A DNA stretch of 42,795 nucleotides from Bifidobacterium sp. WK012_4_13 (lineage in GTDB: Bacteria > Actinomycetota > Actinomycetes > Actinomycetales > Bifidobacteriaceae): assembly GCF_041080835.1 (NCBI RefSeq), contig NZ_CP129684.1, forward strand, positions 1-42,795, read 5' to 3'. The number at the start of each line of letters is the position of its first letter. The stretch's first letter is position 1. The notes under the pieces are model-generated. The model saw only the letters and a program-made list of their open reading frames with translations. It searched no databases and was not told the origin of the DNA. This document shows, piece by piece, positions 1-7,591 of the stretch. The translations under genes were made by a program, and so were the position numbers.

Positions 1-81
1 GCAAGCATAGCATTGGGGACCCCCCAATGCTCATTCCGGCTTCGCCGGACTGCGGGACACCCGAACCCGATAGGAGCAGCA
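1..81. other. candidate oriT, left half: hairpins upstream of mobC
   Basis: A perfect 10-bp inverted repeat (AGCATTGGGG, loop ACC, at 9-31) is followed at once by a second hairpin (TCCGGC, loop TTC, GCCGGA, at 35-49). Both lie directly upstream of mobC and the relaxase, where origins of transfer usually sit, and MobC/relaxase pairs commonly bind such inverted repeats. If the window is circular, the GCCCC-CTT-GGGGC hairpin at 42769-42781 adjoins this block. No established nic consensus was recognised, so the oriT role is inferred from structure and position. Confidence 0.5.
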
Positions 82-447
82 GTGAGCAACGATCATCACA
101 GAAACAGATCAGTAGAGAAGAAAATTCGTTTCACACCTGAGGAGTGGCAACAGGCGTCGGCCATCCTTGACCAGGTTCGTGAGTATCGGCCGATGTCGCT
201 GAATGAGTTTGTGTGTCAGTCGGTGTTGGGCAAACAGATCACGTTGATTGCTGTGCCTTTGGACTATACGAAGATGGAGGTTCAGGTCAACAAGATCGGT
301 GTGAACGTCAACCAGATCGCACATCGAGTCAATGCACAGGATTATGCAACCTTGGAAGAGGTCAGTAAGGTGAAGGCCGAGTTGGCTGAAGTGCATCGTC
401 TCGTCGGTGAGGCGTGGAAAAAATTCAACGAACAGCAGGGCCGATAG
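82..447 (+). CDS. mobC: MobC-family mobilization (relaxosome accessory) protein
   Basis: This 121-residue protein should bind oriT and help the relaxase nick it. The stretch at residues 69-84 (VNKIGVNVNQIAHRVN) matches the signature helix of the MobC mobilization family (the L-x-x-I-G-x-N-L-N-Q-I-A pattern), and residues 15-50 resemble a ribbon-helix-helix-type DNA-binding N-terminus. The start chosen is the GTG at 82 because AGGAG lies 5 bases upstream; the reading frame is open further upstream, but only through the oriT hairpin. The relaxase start codon follows the stop by one base, so the pair is translationally coupled. Family assignment is firm; the exact start is likely but not proven. 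Confidence 0.88.
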   Translation: MSNDHHRNRSVEKKIRFTPEEWQQASAILDQVREYRPMSLNEFVCQSVLGKQITLIAVPLDYTKMEVQVNKIGVNVNQIAHRVNAQDYATLEEVSKVKAELAEVHRLVGEAWKKFNEQQGR

Positions 448-448
448 G

Positions 449-1879
449 ATGGCCGTAGTCAAGATCGGCCAGGTGAAGCAGACGCTTTCCAAGGCCATGC
501 AGTACATCTGCAACCCCGACAAGACCCGGGACATGGAGCTGGTGAGCACCAACCTTCCATCCGTGGGCAAAGACCCTACCGCTTTTGCACAGTATTTTCT
601 TGAAGAGCAGCACCGAATCGAAACAGGCCGCGCCCCGACGAAGACCACACTGGTGCGCGCTCACCACATCATTCAGTCGTTCGACCCGGGTGACAACATT
701 ACCCCGGAGAGGGCGCACGAGCTGGGCGTGGAGCTGATGGAACGCATCACCGGGGGCATGCAGCATTACGTGATCGCCACGCATACCGACCGCGACCATA
801 TCCACAACCACATCATGCTCAGTCCGGTGAACTTTGAAACATTGAAACGAGTGAAGGTGCCGCGCACCTATCTCAAAAGGCTCAGAACAATCAGCGATGA
901 GCTATGTCTGGAAAACGGGTTGAAGGTGATCCGTGAGAAGAAGGTCAAGTCGTACGGCAAGACACGTCCCGACCTGTACACGCAGTTGAAGGGGGAGAGC
1001 GTCAAGGAGTCGATCCGTCTGCGCATCGACCAGACGGCCGGCCGTGTGGAGTCTTTCGACCAGTTCAAGCGCGTGCTGCGCTCCACGGGAGTGTTCACGC
1101 ACGTGCGTGGCAAGTATCTCACGTTCGAGGATGCGCAGACGGGCATGAGGTTCCGGGATGCGAAGCTTGGCGAGGCGTATGACGAGATGAGCCTGATGGT
1201 CAAGATCGGCCAGGAGAGTCTGGAATGCATCAGCTTCAACAGGGGCATGATCGCCAGGCAAGATTCCAGGACGGTGAGCGTATGGGTGCCGGGCACCAGG
1301 CGCGGCAAGCGGCTGGTGATTCCACGGCAGCGTCTGGTCGTGGACGGGCAGACGATCCGCGCATGGCTGCCCAGGGATTCGGAACAGGTCTTGAGTGACA
1401 GCCGCGGACGGTTCATGCAGCAGGTTCCCACGGAAGGACTCTACGAATACTTCACGCCACCGAGCCTGAACATCGACAAGCTCATACGCAACAGCTTCCC
1501 CCAGATCTACACGGCCAACCCCGCGCAGCGGAAACGACTCATGGCACAGGCCATCAAGGTCGAGGAAGTCAACAACGTGGTCAGAGAAATCAATACGGTA
1601 CGCGAATACCTCCTGGAAGGCGGAATGAGCAGCAGGCAGGCCGTGGCCACCCTGGGAGCAAAGATCCGCGAAAGACAGGACGACCTCCAAGCGCTCATCG
1701 TGGCAAGCTGCGAGGAAGGCCTGAACCCTGAACAGGTCGAAAGCCTGGACAAACAGATCAGAGGCAGCGAGAAGGAAATATCAGACCTCGCCCGACAAGT
1801 GAAGGCGCTGACCGGACGCGAGCAAAGACTCACACAACAGGAGGGGCAGCGGCGGCAGGGGAAGCACCACGGCAGATAG
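449..1879 (+). CDS. MOBP-type relaxase (MobA/VirD2-like)
   Basis: This 476-residue DNA strand transferase should nick oriT and stay covalently bound to the 5' end during conjugation. The N-terminal 130 residues carry the relaxase hallmarks: Tyr19 in MQYICNP is the candidate catalytic tyrosine, AHHIIQSF at 71-78 is motif II-like, and HTDRDHIHNHI at 112-122 supplies the three metal-binding histidines (motif III), followed by the usual P-V-N. The C-terminal third (about 375-476) is charged, glutamine-rich and likely coiled coil. It lacks a helicase or primase domain, as is usual for MOBP relaxases of this size. The start at 449 is the methionine one base after the mobC stop. VirD4 and the PcfB-like protein are its probable partners. 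Confidence 0.9.
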   Translation: MAVVKIGQVKQTLSKAMQYICNPDKTRDMELVSTNLPSVGKDPTAFAQYFLEEQHRIETGRAPTKTTLVRAHHIIQSFDPGDNITPERAHELGVELMERITGGMQHYVIATHTDRDHIHNHIMLSPVNFETLKRVKVPRTYLKRLRTISDELCLENGLKVIREKKVKSYGKTRPDLYTQLKGESVKESIRLRIDQTAGRVESFDQFKRVLRSTGVFTHVRGKYLTFEDAQTGMRFRDAKLGEAYDEMSLMVKIGQESLECISFNRGMIARQDSRTVSVWVPGTRRGKRLVIPRQRLVVDGQTIRAWLPRDSEQVLSDSRGRFMQQVPTEGLYEYFTPPSLNIDKLIRNSFPQIYTANPAQRKRLMAQAIKVEEVNNVVREINTVREYLLEGGMSSRQAVATLGAKIRERQDDLQALIVASCEEGLNPEQVESLDKQIRGSEKEISDLARQVKALTGREQRLTQQEGQRRQGKHHGR

Positions 1880-2040
1880 CAGCTCACAGGTCTGAATCGT
1901 GATGTGATTCGTGATCCCAATTGCAGTTATGGTTCCAGAGACCAGCGGGTGGTGTCGCTACACCTGACCTTTCCGCTCGTCACCTTGGGTGTTGTGATGG
2001 ATTCCACCTGTTTCTGCACAGGAGTTTGTGGCCTGGAAGA

Positions 2041-3474
2041 TCAGTGGCGGTGGTGTGGCGTTGCTGCCCGGCGGCGAGTGTGAAGGATGAGCAGGGTCGG
2101 GAGTGCGAGTATGGCGATGAGTGCCAGGATGATGCCGATGCCGGCGGCTGCGTGTTCCTGGATCCAGGCGAGGGGCTGCACGGCGGTGTGTGTGGGAGTG
2201 GCTGTGGGTTTGGCCGAGGCGCTGCTCTTGCTGTTCTTGCTGCTGGTGTCGATGGTGCGGCCGGTGTTGACGATGTCGATGCTTTCGCCTCCGTTCAGGG
2301 CGATTCGGCTGCCGTCGGGGGAAATGATGATTGATTCGCTTCCGGCCGCGTCGGTTTTTACTGTGCTGACGGTGCCTGTGGCGGTGTCCGTCGCCGTGAG
2401 TTGGAAGTTGTCGGCGATGGATCCGTATATCACGGTGCCGTCGGGGGACAGTCCGCACATGTATCCGTTGGCGCACACGTTGCTCTTGACCTGCGTGGTC
2501 TTGTCGTTGGCCGTGTCGGTCAGTGTTGCCTTTCCCTGGCCGTCGGCGGTGAGGATGACCGTTCCGTCCGGGGTGGATGCAAGGTATGTGGCGGCCAGGG
2601 GTATGGTCAGCCGGTGCCGTACCGTGCCGGTGGCGGCGTTGACGAGGAGCAGGCTGGTCGTGGACTCCTTGCTGACTGGTAGGTAGAGGGTGCCGCCGTC
2701 GGGGGATGCGAGGGTGTTGGCCCCGTGGATGAGGTCCATGTCAGTGGGGGCGGTGCCGTAGTCCTGCTCCACGCTGCCGGTCGCCGTGTCTATGCGTACC
2801 CATCGTGGCTGGCTGGTGGTCGTGGCCATGAGTGCCCCGTACAGGCTTGTCCCGTCTGCCGACAGGGCGACGGGCGTGAGGAAGGCGCCGTCGAGCTGCT
2901 TGAACTGCAGTGCGCTTCCAGTGGCGTTCGTGTCGATCGCGGCGATCCTGTTGACCTTGTGGCCGGTCTCGTCGGCAAACACGCCGACGACGTGCCTGGC
3001 ATCGGGAGATGCTGCGTAGTACACCAGCTTCGTGGTCTGCACGCTTGCGGTCACGGTATCGGTGGCGGTGTCGATCCTGACGAGCTGGTTCGTGTTGAGA
3101 CCGGACTGCACGAGCAGTGTCCTGCCGTCTAGGGAAATCCTTGGGTTCGTGGGGTTCGTCACGTGCGTGTCGATCGTGGCGGTCGCCCGTGCGGCTGCCA
3201 TGTCGATCACCGTGACCGTCGTGTCAGCATTGCCACTGTCCGTGTTGCCATTGGTGACGTACAGGGTCTTCCCGTCCGGTGCGAGCAGCATCGCGTTGGC
3301 ATGCTTGCCGACGGGCACGGACGCGGCAACGCTCAGTTTCGCAGCAGACGAAGGCGAAGCCGATGCACTGGCGCCTGCACCCCACGCAGCCGGAGCCATG
3401 CATACCACCAGTAGCATCAACAGCACGATGGTCACAGGCATCTGCACGCGCCGCAAGCTTCTCATGAGATTCAC
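2041..3474 (-). CDS. secreted, membrane-anchored YVTN beta-propeller protein
   Basis: This 477-residue protein has a signal peptide (hydrophobic core about 12-32), then a beta-propeller made of repeated blades. LAPDGKTLYVTNGN and similar DG-x-x-LY/V motifs recur about every 40-45 residues, as in YVTN/SMP-30-like surface propellers. A Ser/Thr-rich stalk leads to one C-terminal membrane helix (about 445-467) ending in an Arg/His tail, so the propeller should face outward. The GTG at 3474 is chosen because GGAG lies 7 bases upstream; an ATG four codons later is too far from it. It lies 112 bases downstream of the DUF1906 gene on the same strand and may be co-expressed. The ligand is unknown; a role in adhesion or as partner or immunity to the neighbouring DUF1906 protein is only inference. 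Confidence 0.72.
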   Translation of the reverse strand: MNLMRSLRRVQMPVTIVLLMLLVVCMAPAAWGAGASASASPSSAAKLSVAASVPVGKHANAMLLAPDGKTLYVTNGNTDSGNADTTVTVIDMAAARATATIDTHVTNPTNPRISLDGRTLLVQSGLNTNQLVRIDTATDTVTASVQTTKLVYYAASPDARHVVGVFADETGHKVNRIAAIDTNATGSALQFKQLDGAFLTPVALSADGTSLYGALMATTTSQPRWVRIDTATGSVEQDYGTAPTDMDLIHGANTLASPDGGTLYLPVSKESTTSLLLVNAATGTVRHRLTIPLAATYLASTPDGTVILTADGQGKATLTDTANDKTTQVKSNVCANGYMCGLSPDGTVIYGSIADNFQLTATDTATGTVSTVKTDAAGSESIIISPDGSRIALNGGESIDIVNTGRTIDTSSKNSKSSASAKPTATPTHTAVQPLAWIQEHAAAGIGIILALIAILALPTLLILHTRRRAATPHHRH

Positions 3475-3505
3475 CGTTCTTCTCCATTTTCGCATCAACC
3501 TGAAG

Positions 3506-3541
3506 GCAGGCCGTCCGACCCCCATCGCTCGGACGGCCTGC
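3506..3541 (-). terminator. strong hairpin between DUF1906 gene and propeller gene
   Basis: A perfect 13-bp inverted repeat (GCAGGCCGTCCGA paired with TCGGACGGCCTGC, 10-base loop) lies just past the stop of the minus-strand DUF1906 gene. No T-run follows on either strand, so it could be an imperfect terminator, a transcript-stabilising hairpin or an attenuator for the propeller gene. Confidence 0.5.
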
Positions 3542-3586
3542 AATGATTCACATCACATCCAATGATCGCATCATATCGGACTGCGC

Positions 3587-5794
3587 CTACCAGATGGCCC
3601 TGTCCGATGGCATGCTTCCGTACTGCAGACCAAGATCCACGTATCCGTTCACCTGCTGGCCTGCAGCATGGAATGAGAACCACGAGGATCCATCCCCCCA
3701 ATAATCGGCGAGCATGAACAAGATGTGGGTCGCTCCCATCGGCGCATCGGTGTTCCCGTCTCCCTGTTTGAGCGCGATCTTGGTTCCGGCCTTCAACGGT
3801 GACATCATTATAGTTTCACCATCTGTTGCGGTATAGCACCAGGCGAGGTCCTGGCTAAGCGTGAATACGGCGTAGACGCTCCCATTGATGGAGGTCGTCG
3901 TTGCTGCGGCAAGCGATGATCCTGTGGAGTTATAGTCGGTGAATTCTTTTTGTTGACTTGCCCAGTGGTATAGAATGTCTGATCCCCATGAATCGGATTC
4001 GTGAATGAATCCGATGACGATGTTTCCGGCTGAGTTTCTGAAATAGATCTCATAGGTATATGAGCTCGCCGGGATAGGTGAGCCTCCGGCCTCCGCACCG
4101 TCCTGTCTGATGTAGATTTCGTTGGGATTGATCTGTCCGATCTGATTTGCCGCGTCCGCGTTCTGTCTGGCGTTGTATACGGGTATCGAGGTTGTGGAAA
4201 GATTCACGAGTGTGTGGCGGGCCGCGTTGACGGCATTGTGGATGTCGGGTGATGGGTTGTCTGTACTGGAGGGGATGGCGCTAGAGATGGTTTCCGCCCG
4301 GGGTGAGGTGATGTCGTTGTCGATTTCCAGGCTCTGGGATCCGCTGGTGATAGTGAGGTTCGATATCTGGTCGAAACCCCAGTTGGAGGGAAGTCGATAA
4401 CCCATGTTGCCGCTGAAGCCGGAGGACATGTCGGATACGAAACTGTTGACCGCATACCCCGCTTCGCTAACCCTGCTGCACACGTTTCTCGCCCCATAAA
4501 TACCGATGCGATACATGTCGCCCATCGCCTGGTGGAGGGCCTGGAAATACGGCAGGATGTTGGTCGTCACATCGGCGTCCAAAGCATCAAAATCAACCGC
4601 AACAAAGATCAGGGCGTTCGCCGGTATCCCGAACTCCGCACCCGCAGACTTCACGGCTGCGGCATCCACGGCCCCTTGCGCTGCAGTGAAATAGGACAGG
4701 GAATTTCCCAATGTTTGGAAGATGGGGAACACGGAAAGGCCTCCGGCGAGAATCCGTCCGAGCTCGCCGTCCTGCAAAGCCTTGTCCTCCCCGTCGATGA
4801 TGCCATGCGTGATGTATCGTCCCACCATCGAATAGGAGTTTGCTCTCAGAACTGCCAGACGTGCCGTTGTGATCTCGAATCTCGTGTCGCAGGCCGTGCC
4901 CTTCCGGGTGTTGTCGCCATAGCTGATGAGCAGACTCATCCATGTGGCCAGGTTCGCCACCCCGGTCTGCGGCAGTGCGCACAGCTGTTGGAACGCGCTG
5001 ACATTGCTCGCGGAGAAGCCGCCATCGAAATTTCCACTGCCAAACCCATTGACATACAGGCAGAAGTTGAGCAGACGGGTGAAATCGCTGATCTGGCTGG
5101 CCGTGTAGGAGGATCCTGTGTAGCTGGTCTGACCGCCTGTATATGGGATCGTCGGGCAGTAGGTCTTGGTGCCAGTGCCGAAATTGCCGTTGGCGACGCT
5201 CGTGGGCATGCCTTCCAACGCCTGTAGCACGAGAATGGTGGCCGTGTTCGTGTCCCTGTTATACAGGCCATCGCAGGGAATGATGCCGACGTATGCCTCG
5301 TAATCGCGATTCATTTCCTGCTGGAAGGAGCGCACATTGCTGTCCCCGCCGGATCCGGTGACGATCTGGAACTGATTCATGGAAAGCAGGGCCTTCATGA
5401 AGTTCACGCTCACGACGGCATCGGGACTGACCTTGCCAGCATCCTCTTTCATAGTGATCACGGCATCGGCTACGGGTTGGTCAAAATGGTTGTCCAATGT
5501 CCCGTAATGTTCGGGATTGTATCCCTTGCACCACAATGCGCCTTGGAGAATCGCATATTTGTTGCTTGTCCCCGATGCCGGCTGCAACGGGTTTTGGGCA
5601 TACAGGGCCTGCGAGGTGGGACCGAAGTTGTCCGCCGTGTTCTGTATCCCCAATTCAATCTGCAACGCGCGCGTCAACGCATAGATCGTTTGCCAACCCG
5701 TGAACCCATCCTCGGTGATCGTGTTGTAGCGGGGATCACCGCCATATGTTGCGTTGAGCCACTGCTGTGTGGCTAGAACCATTGCATCTGCCAT
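3587..5794 (-). CDS. peptidoglycan-binding-like / DUF1906 glycoside-hydrolase-like protein, copy 1
   Basis: This 735-residue protein has three segments resembling peptidoglycan-binding repeats (about 5-80, 150-215, 235-290, with the WLN-x-x-Y and CDGLY-x-R pattern). A DUF1906 (Rv2525c-like, GH25-like TIM barrel) domain spans about 305-500: GRYITHG, FVAVDFDA, GIYGARNVC and LEIDND are its landmarks. The C-terminal region (about 505-735) is not recognised. No signal peptide follows the chosen ATG, which has GAAGGAGA a few bases upstream. The frame stays open for 75 more codons upstream, so a longer product is possible. A paralogue at 32759-35173 shares the first 17 codons at DNA level but only roughly 40% of the following residues by eye, and its C-terminus looks unrelated. 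A role in cell-wall binding or attack is inferred; the export route is unknown. Confidence 0.8.
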   Translation of the reverse strand: MADAMVLATQQWLNATYGGDPRYNTITEDGFTGWQTIYALTRALQIELGIQNTADNFGPTSQALYAQNPLQPASGTSNKYAILQGALWCKGYNPEHYGTLDNHFDQPVADAVITMKEDAGKVSPDAVVSVNFMKALLSMNQFQIVTGSGGDSNVRSFQQEMNRDYEAYVGIIPCDGLYNRDTNTATILVLQALEGMPTSVANGNFGTGTKTYCPTIPYTGGQTSYTGSSYTASQISDFTRLLNFCLYVNGFGSGNFDGGFSASNVSAFQQLCALPQTGVANLATWMSLLISYGDNTRKGTACDTRFEITTARLAVLRANSYSMVGRYITHGIIDGEDKALQDGELGRILAGGLSVFPIFQTLGNSLSYFTAAQGAVDAAAVKSAGAEFGIPANALIFVAVDFDALDADVTTNILPYFQALHQAMGDMYRIGIYGARNVCSRVSEAGYAVNSFVSDMSSGFSGNMGYRLPSNWGFDQISNLTITSGSQSLEIDNDITSPRAETISSAIPSSTDNPSPDIHNAVNAARHTLVNLSTTSIPVYNARQNADAANQIGQINPNEIYIRQDGAEAGGSPIPASSYTYEIYFRNSAGNIVIGFIHESDSWGSDILYHWASQQKEFTDYNSTGSSLAAATTTSINGSVYAVFTLSQDLAWCYTATDGETIMMSPLKAGTKIALKQGDGNTDAPMGATHILFMLADYWGDGSSWFSFHAAGQQVNGYVDLGLQYGSMPSDRAIW

Positions 5795-6160
5795 GATAGG
5801 CATCTCCTTCAGAGATTCATCAGAATCGATAAACCTGTAAGTAACTGAATCTTGAACCGTTCGACCGGCCACGTACCCTTCGCGTGTGACCGCTCTACAA
5901 AGAGCGGGAAGAGGCGTCGGCGTATTACCCAAGCCCGTTCCTACCGCTGGAACCGTCGTCCTTGACATTTCCACGATCATTATATGCAGGCGACACACGC
6001 TGCAAGGGTCACGGAACATGAACGTGCGATGAGCAGTAAGTGACGTCTGTGAGCCTGCTTCCTCCCAGCAGTATGATTATGGCAGGCTCCGGTCTCATCG
6101 GCGAGAATGGGGGCTTATTCTATGAAGGGGAAAGAAATGATTCATCATCAGAACTCTATG
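5745..6160. repeat. 416-bp perfect direct repeat, copy 1 (bidirectional promoter/leader header)
   Basis: Base-by-base reading shows identity with 35124-35539 (offset 29379). The repeat spans the first 17 codons of the DUF1906 gene, the whole 342-bp divergent intergenic region and the first eight codons of the secreted-protein gene at 6137. It contains a 7-bp hairpin with a 4-base loop at 5890-5907 (CCGCTCT/AGAGCGG) in the DUF1906 leader. Identity stops abruptly at both ends, implying recent duplication or gene conversion of the header alone. Confidence 0.95.
5979..6007 (-). promoter_or_regulatory. candidate promoter of DUF1906 gene copy 1
   Basis: On the minus strand a consensus TATAAT (5984 down to 5979) is preceded by CTTGCA with a 16-base spacer. 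Transcription would begin near 5972, giving either a leader of about 180 bases before the well-placed ATG at 5794 or a near-leaderless start at the in-frame GTG or ATG around 5974-5966. The same sequence recurs at 35358-35386. Confidence 0.5.
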
Positions 6161-6781
6161 AAAAAATGGGCTGCGCCCATCGGTTTTTGCCTCACAGCAT
6201 TCCTACTGTCATCATTCTTCGTTCCCGCCGTCTCGGCCGACGAGCTATCGGATGATACGCCGGCATCCACTGGCAATGTCGAGCTGATAGAAACCGGGAA
6301 TGTACTCAACCCCGACGCCCTCATCAACGCAGGATCGGCCACCGACGACGAAACAACCATCAGCCCCATGCGAGTAACAGCTACGACTGACGAACTGGAA
6401 TTGCAGCCCACCTGGCAAAACCCTGCATATGTGTCTCGAACGTCATCCTCGGGAATGATGTCCCGCGCATCCGTTGTATCAAGCGTGTGCACCACGAAGA
6501 ATTATAAAGTCATCACCAAAGTCGGCGGGGAAGCAGGATCTGGATACGTATACCAGTGCTGGAGCGGCAAGGGAACCTACACGTCATCAACAGCATTCCC
6601 CACATATGGTGGAGGAGTCACAGCAGTCTGCCCCGGCAACAACAAGGGACAGATCTACTATCGTGCCACCTGGGGAGGAAGCTGGTTTTGGAGTCTGGTA
6701 CGTGGACCCGTCTCCACTAACAGCACCTGCTATTCGTTTGCTGCTCAAATGATGTACAGGAGCATTAGACTCAACTCCTGA
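6137..6781 (+). CDS. small secreted cysteine-containing protein, unknown
   Basis: This 214-residue protein has a clear signal peptide (hydrophobic core about 15-33, cleavage likely after VSA before DELSDD). An acidic linker follows, then a C-terminal domain (about 115-205) with four mature cysteines and aromatic- and glycine-rich strands (for example TWGGSWFWSLVRGP). The pattern suggests a compact disulfide-bonded extracellular domain; a bacteriocin-like or surface-binding role is possible, but no family was recognised. The ATG at 6137 follows AAGGGG by 6 bases; an internal ATG at 6158 lacks a ribosome site. It is transcribed divergently from the DUF1906 gene from within the 416-bp repeat, and the LRR lipoprotein follows 30 bases after its stop. 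In the second repeat copy only its first eight codons survive. Confidence 0.65.
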   Translation: MIHHQNSMKKWAAPIGFCLTAFLLSSFFVPAVSADELSDDTPASTGNVELIETGNVLNPDALINAGSATDDETTISPMRVTATTDELELQPTWQNPAYVSRTSSSGMMSRASVVSSVCTTKNYKVITKVGGEAGSGYVYQCWSGKGTYTSSTAFPTYGGGVTAVCPGNNKGQIYYRATWGGSWFWSLVRGPVSTNSTCYSFAAQMMYRSIRLNS

Positions 6782-6811
6782 CAGCCGTTATCAACGGGAA
6801 GGCGGAGGCAC

Positions 6812-7504
6812 ATGCGTGCAACACTCCTAAGACTCGCACGAGTCGCCTGCATGGCGGGCATAACGATGATGCTCGTCATGCCCGCGGCGGCATGCTCGTC
6901 CGTCCGGCAGGCGACGCCCATCGAACCCACCGGATCGTCATCCTCAACAAGCAGGGACACGACGCATGGGGAAGCCCCCTCTCCGGCGGCCAACATGTCA
7001 TCGACGACCACCGCGTCGCCCAGTCCGACAGGGGCGCAGGAGAATCTGGGCACCTACCGGCAGCTGTTCGCCGACCCCACGCTAGCCCAGTGCATGGCAG
7101 AGATCATGGGCCAGCACGTCGACGACCAACTCACCCGCCAGGCAGCCGAAGGAATGACCGGCATCGGCGGCCTCGGCGTCGCGAACGATTCCGGACTTCC
7201 CGATACCGAGCATCCCCACTGTGGCATCGCATTGAAGAACGTGACCAGCCTTTCGGGACTCGAACACTTCACGAACATCCAGACCCTCTACCTCGATGGT
7301 CTTACACACGTTAGCGACCTGACCCCCATACGAGGGCTCGACCGGCTCATGATGCTCAGGCTCAACGGCACGGCCGTCACCGACTACTCGCAGCTGAACA
7401 TGCCCAAACGCATCTTCAACCTCGACGTGTACGTCAACCCAGGCCAGCCCACACCCACCATCGCCCAGCAGAGAGCCTGGCGCATCAACATCATCACGCA
7501 ATGA
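6812..7504 (+). CDS. leucine-rich-repeat lipoprotein
   Basis: This 230-residue protein starts with a lipoprotein signal peptide ending in MPAAAC (Cys28 would be lipidated), followed by a Ser/Thr/Pro-rich linker. Residues about 135-205 form internalin-like leucine-rich repeats: LSGLEHFTNIQTLYLDGL and LTPIRGLDRLMMLRLNG follow the L-x-x-L-x-x-L-x-L spacing. It would sit on the outer face of the membrane and bind protein or glycan partners. The ATG has a GGAGG-type site close upstream. It is 30 bases downstream of the small secreted protein and is probably in one operon with it. A decayed copy of its last codons is fused behind the second header repeat at 35540-35617, so the two genes travelled together. 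Confidence 0.75.
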   Translation: MRATLLRLARVACMAGITMMLVMPAAACSSVRQATPIEPTGSSSSTSRDTTHGEAPSPAANMSSTTTASPSPTGAQENLGTYRQLFADPTLAQCMAEIMGQHVDDQLTRQAAEGMTGIGGLGVANDSGLPDTEHPHCGIALKNVTSLSGLEHFTNIQTLYLDGLTHVSDLTPIRGLDRLMMLRLNGTAVTDYSQLNMPKRIFNLDVYVNPGQPTPTIAQQRAWRINIITQ

Positions 7505-7591
7505 CTTGTCCGGCGATGTGAGAGACCACATAAGCTACGCAAGCCAAAATATCACGACAACGGCGATAAGAGCAGCATGCCAGACGATGAG

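Noticed and set aside
13..81. Longer MobC starting at the TTG at 13
   Set aside because: The start would lie inside the perfect oriT-like hairpin and has no ribosome site, while GTG 82 has AGGAG.
5962..5986. Plus-strand promoter at TTGACA (5962-5967) for the secreted-protein gene
   Set aside because: No acceptable -10 lies 16-18 bases downstream; the nearest TA-rich hexamer is 13 bases away.
6137..6781. Lactococcin 972-type bacteriocin
   Set aside because: The mature region shares a Gly/Trp/Cys-rich look but not the characteristic motifs or the companion immunity and transporter genes.
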